From Candidatus Absconditabacterales bacterium (lineage in GTDB: Bacteria > Patescibacteriota > Gracilibacteria > Absconditabacterales > Absconditicoccaceae), in assembly GCA_023228925.1 (NCBI GenBank), contig JALOAF010000012.1, positions 1-31,133 of the forward strand: a DNA stretch of 31,133 nt, written 5' to 3'. Within the stretch, counting starts at the first letter, position 1, and every line of letters starts with the position of its first letter. A program made the translations under genes and the position numbers. The notes beneath the pieces were generated by a model. That model saw only the letters and a program-made list of their open reading frames with translations, searched no databases and had not been told where the DNA came from. Shown here one piece after another: positions 26,525-31,133 of the stretch.

Positions 26525-27784
26525 TTATTGTGAATAAAAATATTTGAGAATATTGTTTGAACTAACTATAACTGGTATAAAATTTCTCCAAAAAATAGGG
26601 ATTTGTTTGTTGATACAATATTTAGACCAAGTTTTATTTCAAATTTTATCTCAAGATTTAGGATATCTGATTTTTAGTCAAATAGTGTCTGAATTATCAA
26701 CAGAAACAATTTCTTTTCAAACTTCTAGCTTTCACAATTTATTAATAATTATACTTTTTTCAATATGCTTTTTCCAGAAATTTTCTTTTGCTTTGATAAT
26801 ATAGATTTTTGAATGAGAAAGAAAAAAATAAGTTCCATTGATATATTTGTGTCCTTGTTTTGAATTTTGAAAAAAAGCATATAAATCATTTAATGTTTTT
26901 TCTGTAATATTGGATGATAAGTTTAATTTTTTTAGAACTTGTAAGATTATGTTTTGAGATATTTTGGGAAGTGGGATATCTCGCAAAAAAGCATAATTGC
27001 TGTTCCAATATGCTGATTTTCTGATTTCTATTAAATTTCAAAAGCTTTGTTCTTCTTGATTTTCAAGTTCTGAGTAGATATTGAACATACTTTGATAAAA
27101 AGACCCTTTTGAGTTTGATAGTTGTTCAAACTGAGGGAATAACTCTAGTCTAATTTTATTTCTTAAACTTGTAGTAGAGTCTAAATTGCTCTGATCAATA
27201 AAGAAAGGAATCTTGAATTTGGAACAAAAATCCTCTATTTGAATTTTTGTAAAAGATAGTAAAGGACGAATCGTTTTTACATTTTGAAGCAATGGAGATT
27301 GGTCTATAAATTTCATAGATAAAAAGCCATTTAAGCCAGATCCACGAAAAACATTCATAAAACTAGATTCTATACGATCAGTCAAATTGTGTCAAGTAAG
27401 AATATAATCAATATGATTTTGATCAATAATTTTTTGGAATTCGCCATATCTCCAATTTCTTAATGAATTTTCAGTTTTTTTTTCATTCCTGCTATAAATG
27501 GTGATATTCAAATTTAATCAATCAAAAAATTCTTTAATAAACTTTTGTTCTTCTTCGGTTTCTTTTCTGGTTTTATGATTGCAGTGAATAAAAAACAAAT
27601 TATTTAGGTCTAATTGATTTTGGATAAAATAATTGTAAATCAACACACTCAAAAACATACTATCTGGTCATCCACTCACAGCGATCAAAATTTTTTTATC
27701 ATCAAAAACATATTCTAACAATCTATCAAAAATATCTTTAAAATCTTTTAATTCATTAATTTGTAATTTGTTAATTTTTCTCAT
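26525..27784 (-). CDS. tilS: tRNA(Ile)-lysidine synthetase
   Basis: A 419-residue ATP-dependent enzyme that attaches lysine to C34 of tRNA-Ile(CAU), needed to read AUA. PP-loop SGGPDS (37-42) with the second Gly written TGA; LFFIHCNHKTRK; LTGHNLTDRIESSFMN; IRPLLSFTKIQIEDFC; and TSLRNKIRLELFPQ, then a C-terminal domain with IRYPKSGDKIG, follow the family order and length. A second in-frame ATG at 27791-27793 would add three residues (MKI); the shorter start is given because the longer one overlaps the -35 box of the divergent gene. AUA codons are frequent here, so the enzyme is needed. Confidence 0.93.
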
Positions 27785-27792
27785 AATTTTCA

Positions 27793-27820
27793 TTGAAAAC
27801 TGTTTACAAAATGATATATA
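27793..27820 (+). promoter_or_regulatory. Promoter of the YceD-like gene
   Basis: TTGAAA (27793-27798), 16 bp, TATATA (27815-27820) with TATAAT also available two bases on. It reads away from tilS in the 95-base divergent intergenic region. Confidence 0.6.
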
Positions 27821-27879
27821 ATATATCTATAGCATCAAGCTATATTATTTTACTTATATTAATTTCAAAACTAAATCCA

Positions 27880-28368
27880 ATGAAAAAATCAAAATTTTTA
27901 ATCAACGTATGAGATTTATTGTTATCAGCATGAAAAAGAGATCAAATAATCTTTGAAAAGGAAACACTAGATGCTTTAGAAAATTTATGACCAGATGGCA
28001 TAAATGGCAAAATTCTCATACAATCTTTTGATGAAAATTCATTATTGACTACTCTAGAAGATTTAAATTGCACTATGGTAGAGCCATGTGATAAATGTAC
28101 TACAATATACCATAGAGAAATTTTGATACCAGAATACCAAGCAAAATTTCAAAAAAAAATAGACCCAAAAGAAGAATCAGATGACGAAACCTATCTTATC
28201 GACAAAAATGAAAATATAGACATACAAAGTATGATACTCAGTGCTATCAAACTCGAGGAACCATTTAGCAAAAAGTGTCCAAAATGCCAAGAAAACGAGT
28301 CAGATGATTTTGAAGATGAAGAAGAAGATTTTGGTAGTTTTGGATGAAGTAATATTCAGTTTAGATAA
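27880..28368 (+). CDS. YceD (DUF177)-like protein
   Basis: A 162-residue protein with the DUF177 layout: LNCTMVEPCDKCTTIYHREI in the middle with a Cys pair, IPEYQAKF, an acidic segment, IDIQSMILSAIKLEEPF, then KKCPKCQEN, the second Cys pair, and an acidic C-terminal tail (DFEDEEEDFGSFGG). The family takes part in 23S rRNA accumulation and its gene is usually next to rpmF (L32); I see no L32 gene here. The four Cys may bind zinc. Four or five TGA codons are Gly. Transcribed from 27793-27820, divergent from tilS. Confidence 0.75.
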
Positions 28369-28608
28369 AAATACAACACTCTGTACAGAACGTTTCGCAT
28401 AATGTGAAAAGATATATATTACAAACAAATTATCCAACACAGAAAAAATTTTATAACATATTCGTGTATCTAAAAAAACTAAACCGGAACAGAAAGCAGA
28501 ATTAATATATTTTTTTGAGGGGTATTTTTGCACTTATGGGACAATCTTCTTTTACAAAAAGAAGCAAAATGGGTATTGTAGATTTGATTTATTATTTAAT
28601 CAGACATA

Positions 28609-29064
28609 ATGTTCAAGAAAATAATCGTATGAGTGATTATCATATTAATATTTATATCGTTAATTAGAATTTTTCAAATTGGGCAGCCAACAATATATAA
28701 AGAAATCAATCACAATAAGACAGAACTTTTGAATTCTATAGAAAGATTAAAAGAAGCTTGAGCAATAGAAAGAAGTGTAGCCCTATCAGATAGCATCACA
28801 GCTAAATTAATAAAGACAATATCAAATAAAATAAATGACATAAATTACGATTATTATTTTGTAGTAGATTATTGTATAGATCATTATCAAAAAAATATGA
28901 TGTTATCATCTATGAGCTTAAACGAATGGTATGAATTTAAACAGAATAAAGATTCTCGATACATTCTAGCATGAGCATCTACTGTATTGTGACCGTATGT
29001 TAGCAATGATTATCGAAAAGAGGAATTAAAAAGAATAGAAACAGAAGTCATCAAAGAAAAATAA
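28609..29064 (+). CDS. Membrane-anchored hypothetical protein
   Basis: A 151-residue protein: one N-terminal membrane helix (IIVGVIIILIFISLIRIF, about 5-22), then an extracytoplasmic-looking domain of about 125 residues rich in Asn, Asp, Tyr and Lys (DINYDYYFVVDYCIDHY; SLNEWYEFKQ; LAGASTVLGPYVSNDYRKEE). Four TGA codons are Gly. It is 24 bases before the lipoprotein gene and probably cotranscribed. I know no family. The 240 bases upstream (28369-28608) show no convincing gene, only a CTTCTTTT/AAAAGAAG hairpin near 28550. Confidence 0.6.
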
Positions 29065-29087
29065 TTTTTATTTTCTAATTCAATATT

Positions 29088-29399
29088 ATGAAAAAGTTAT
29101 TCCTTCTTTCTTTGTTGGGTTTCCTTTTCCTCGCTGGTTGTGGTAGTAAGTCGTCATGGCAAGGCGCATATTATGATGGATGAAATGCAGATTCGGATAT
29201 TGTATATTGACCTATATTTACAAATTATGAGGGTTGTAAGAATTGGGCTATAAATATGATGTCAAGCGCTTATAATAATTATGCTTACTGTGCTAAAAAT
29301 TGCCATGATTCTGTTGCTGGGACTCCTATTTGTGAAGATGTAGTAAGAACTTGGCAACCATTACCATGAAGCAATACATTTGACAACTATAAAGAATAA
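29088..29399 (+). CDS. Small lipoprotein
   Basis: A 103-residue protein with a classic lipoprotein signal: basic start, hydrophobic core, lipobox LAGC (Cys18), then GSKSS. The mature part is short and Cys-rich (GCKNW, YCAKNCHD, PICEDVV), so disulfide bonds are likely outside the cell. TGA is read as Gly in three places. It would be matured by the LspA encoded at 20825. Follows a membrane-anchored hypothetical protein, so both may belong to one surface unit. Lipoprotein nature is sure; function unknown. Confidence 0.8.
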
Positions 29400-29424
29400 A
29401 ATAAATTTATTTAATATATTCTCT

Positions 29425-29544
29425 ATGAAAAGATTTTTCTGAATTTTTGAGAAAAAAACAAATCATAAAAAACAAACAAAAAAAATACATTTAAAACACC
29501 TGTTTCAAAAAAATACATGCTTACAAAATAAAATACATCATTAA
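29425..29544 (+). CDS. Possible 39-residue basic peptide
   Basis: ATG 29425 to TAA 29544, Lys/His-rich (KKTNHKKQTKKIHLKHLF), one TGA as Gly, 25 bases after the lipoprotein gene. No Shine-Dalgarno. Could be a genuine small basic protein or a chance frame in A-rich DNA. Confidence 0.25.
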
Positions 29545-29550
29545 TTGCCA

Positions 29551-30594
29551 TTACCTCAAATACTTATTTTTATTGTCATTATGCTCAGCTAAAGTCTTTC
29601 CATAATGGATATTTCCTTTGGCATCATGTAAATAGAAAAAATAGTCTGTTTTTTTGGAATTTAGCACAGCATCAATACTTTCTGCGCTAGGATTTGCTAT
29701 TGCTTGTGGGGGTAATCCTCCATTTTGTCTTGTATTGTATAAATTACTTTTGTCATAAATTGCTTTGTTTATAAAAGCAGGAGTACAAGTTTCATATGGC
29801 TCTTTTAGACCATAACATAAAGTAATATCAGCATCCAATCTCATTCAATTGGACAATCTATTGAAAAAAATTCCAGCAATAGTTGCTTTGTTTAAATTAT
29901 TTTTTTCTTCTTTTTCTATTACAGTAGCAAGAGTAAGTAAATCATACCAATCTAATTTAGAAAAAGATTTTATTTGCTGTGAGTATTTAGTCCAAACTTT
30001 TTTATTGAAATTGTCTAACTGTAAATACACCAATTGATCAATAAAATTTCATTCTATATCTAGATGATAGGTGTCAGGATACAAAAATCATTCTAGAGAA
30101 GAGAGTCTTTTGTTTGTATAAGATAAAAACTCATATCTTTGAACATATTTTGAGATAATATCTGAATTTGTGACAAATGAAATATAGTCACCAGTTTTGA
30201 TCAATCATTTTTTGGATAAATCAAAATCAATATCGTATATAGACCATCCTTCCAAAACAGTATATTTTTTGTAAGTTTGTTTTGGTCATTGAGCAATTAC
30301 ATCTAAGAATTCAGCTTTTGAGTATTCACCAGAAAAAACATAAGTTCACTCTTGTATTTTAGATAAATCAATAGAATCTTTGTGAAAATATACATAAAAC
30401 TTTAGCGCAAATTGTTTGGGTTTTGCTAAGTTTTTTGTAAAAGACTGGAAATTATCTCATTTTTTTATAAGCACTTCTCACGCCAAAGAACTTGAATCTA
30501 TTTTTATAGGACTGTAAAATATTTTTCGAACAAAAACAATTATTAAAAACAATAAAATCCATCTTCCAATTTTTGGTTTTTTGTTAGTTTTCAT
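29551..30594 (-). CDS. mltG: Endolytic murein transglycosylase MltG
   Basis: A 347-residue protein with one N-terminal membrane helix (WILLFLIIVFVRKIF) and the MltG (YceG-like) catalytic region: LEGFLYPDTYHLDIEG, then ATVIEKEEK with the catalytic Glu, IFFNRLSNGMRLDADITLCY, and YNTRQNGGLPPQAIANP. It cuts nascent peptidoglycan strands at the membrane. Length is normal for the family. Several TGA codons, including the Gly of SNGMRL. Upstream (30595-31133) is free of recognisable genes; downstream is convergent with the lipoprotein unit. Confidence 0.9.
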
Positions 30595-31133
30595 AAATTC
30601 TTGTTAAGAATAAAATCAAGTAAATATTATAAAATCAATTTTATTTTGCAACAAAATATGTTTTTAAATTGTTGTTTTTTTAACAAAAAGTAGTGATAAA
30701 TTATTTTGAAAAACAGTTAGATATGATATTTTCTGTTTTTAATAAACAATATTTTGTAGTTCATTATTATATAGATTTTTACTCTTTCCTCTTGAATTAT
30801 TTGTCCTTTTTTACATCATTGTGCTTGCAGCATCTTTTAATTTAGTTAGGGAATGAAGGAATCTAACTATATTTATTTGGTGGTGCTTTTTGAATGATAA
30901 TTAACCAGGCTAAAAATTCTATTGAAATAATTAGGTAAATCATTAGATAATATAATTATATATTGTAGAATGTATTTATAACAAGTCTATATAAGTTTTA
31001 TAAAATAAAAGGGTCTAGAACGGTTGAAGTGATTTAAATAATCATTATAACTAGTTCATGACTATTAAAAATCCGTATAGGAAAAACGCAAAGCATAGTA
31101 GGCAAAAAACTATAAAACTTATAGAATATTTTT
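30595..31133. other. Intergenic region at the right end
   Basis: About 540 bases with no supported gene, even with TGA as Gly. One inverted repeat, TAGTTAG / CTAACTA (30843-30849, 30863-30869), encloses GGAATGAAGGAAT and could be a hairpin. The last 150 bases are AT-rich without a clear frame; the region may contain the promoter of mltG (leftward) and of a gene to the right. Confidence 0.5.

Noticed and set aside
28536..28667. 43-residue frame beginning MGQSSFTKRSK, considered as L32 or another small ribosomal protein
   Set aside because: No L32 pattern, and it overlaps the better-supported membrane-protein gene at 28609 by 59 bases.
30863..30943. 26-residue hydrophobic frame on the minus strand
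   Set aside because: Very short, no Shine-Dalgarno or promoter, and it ends within an inverted repeat.
1..31133. Reading UGA as tryptophan (table 4)
   Set aside because: It would place Trp in SGGPDS, CGGC, GGAIGN and HicA KGSH, all of which need Gly; ordinary TGG Trp codons also occur at conserved Trp sites.

Overview
The window is about 31 kb of AT-rich bacterial DNA. It only makes sense if UGA is read as glycine (translation table 25). With the standard code almost every gene breaks at in-frame TGA; with TGA = Gly they become uninterrupted proteins ending in TAA or TAG. Invariant glycines are written TGA: the second Gly of SGGPDS in TilS, the second Gly of the Fe-S motif CGGC in RlmD, and the Gly before the catalytic Ser-His of HicA. 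Reading TGA as Trp would destroy these motifs. This points to Absconditabacteria (SR1) or Gracilibacteria (BD1-5), host- or prey-dependent members of the CPR/Patescibacteria; I cannot separate the two from this window.

Layout. 1-3200 is an accessory island: the tail of a CNNM-type membrane protein, an orphan AbiEi-like antitoxin, a REP-associated tyrosine transposase (RAYT) with a family of GC-rich palindromes, an NYN-domain protein, a hicBA toxin-antitoxin pair, and repeated hairpin terminators. 3222-6071 is a 949-residue SLH-domain surface (S-layer-like) protein, preceded by roughly 500 bases of apparently structured noncoding DNA. 6836-7530 is a repeat field. 7534-16242 looks like a type IV secretion-like (T4SS-like) envelope machine: a leftward operon with two VirB6/TrbL-like membrane proteins and a lytic transglycosylase-like protein, a membrane protein with a possible SLH-like domain, and a rightward operon with two VirB2-like small membrane proteins and a VirB4 N-terminal-like protein. 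A third VirB2-like gene lies at 23590-24030 beside a secreted cohesin-like protein.

The rest is mainly housekeeping: a short DUF1846 protein, a metallophosphoesterase, RlmD, LspA, a frameshifted DUF3127 protein, DnaG primase, TilS, a YceD-like protein, a lipoprotein and MltG. LspA, the lipoprotein, MltG, the S-layer-like protein and the T4SS-like genes together describe a cell investing in its envelope, as expected for an attached lifestyle.

The most novel signals are: (1) two short intergenic elements (about 1691-1787 and 6933-7026) with nearly identical promoters, followed by different but equally folded RNAs with the same apical loop and an intrinsic terminator, a candidate small-RNA family; (2) the structured region 6240-6700 with three hairpins sharing one tetraloop and several mutually exclusive pairings; (3) a DnaG whose four zinc ligands are all replaced; (4) a RAYT plus palindrome system fully adapted to the recoded genome. 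Recurrent promoters have the form TTGNAA-16 bp-TATAAT. Clear Shine-Dalgarno sequences are rare. No tRNA, rRNA or CRISPR array was recognised.
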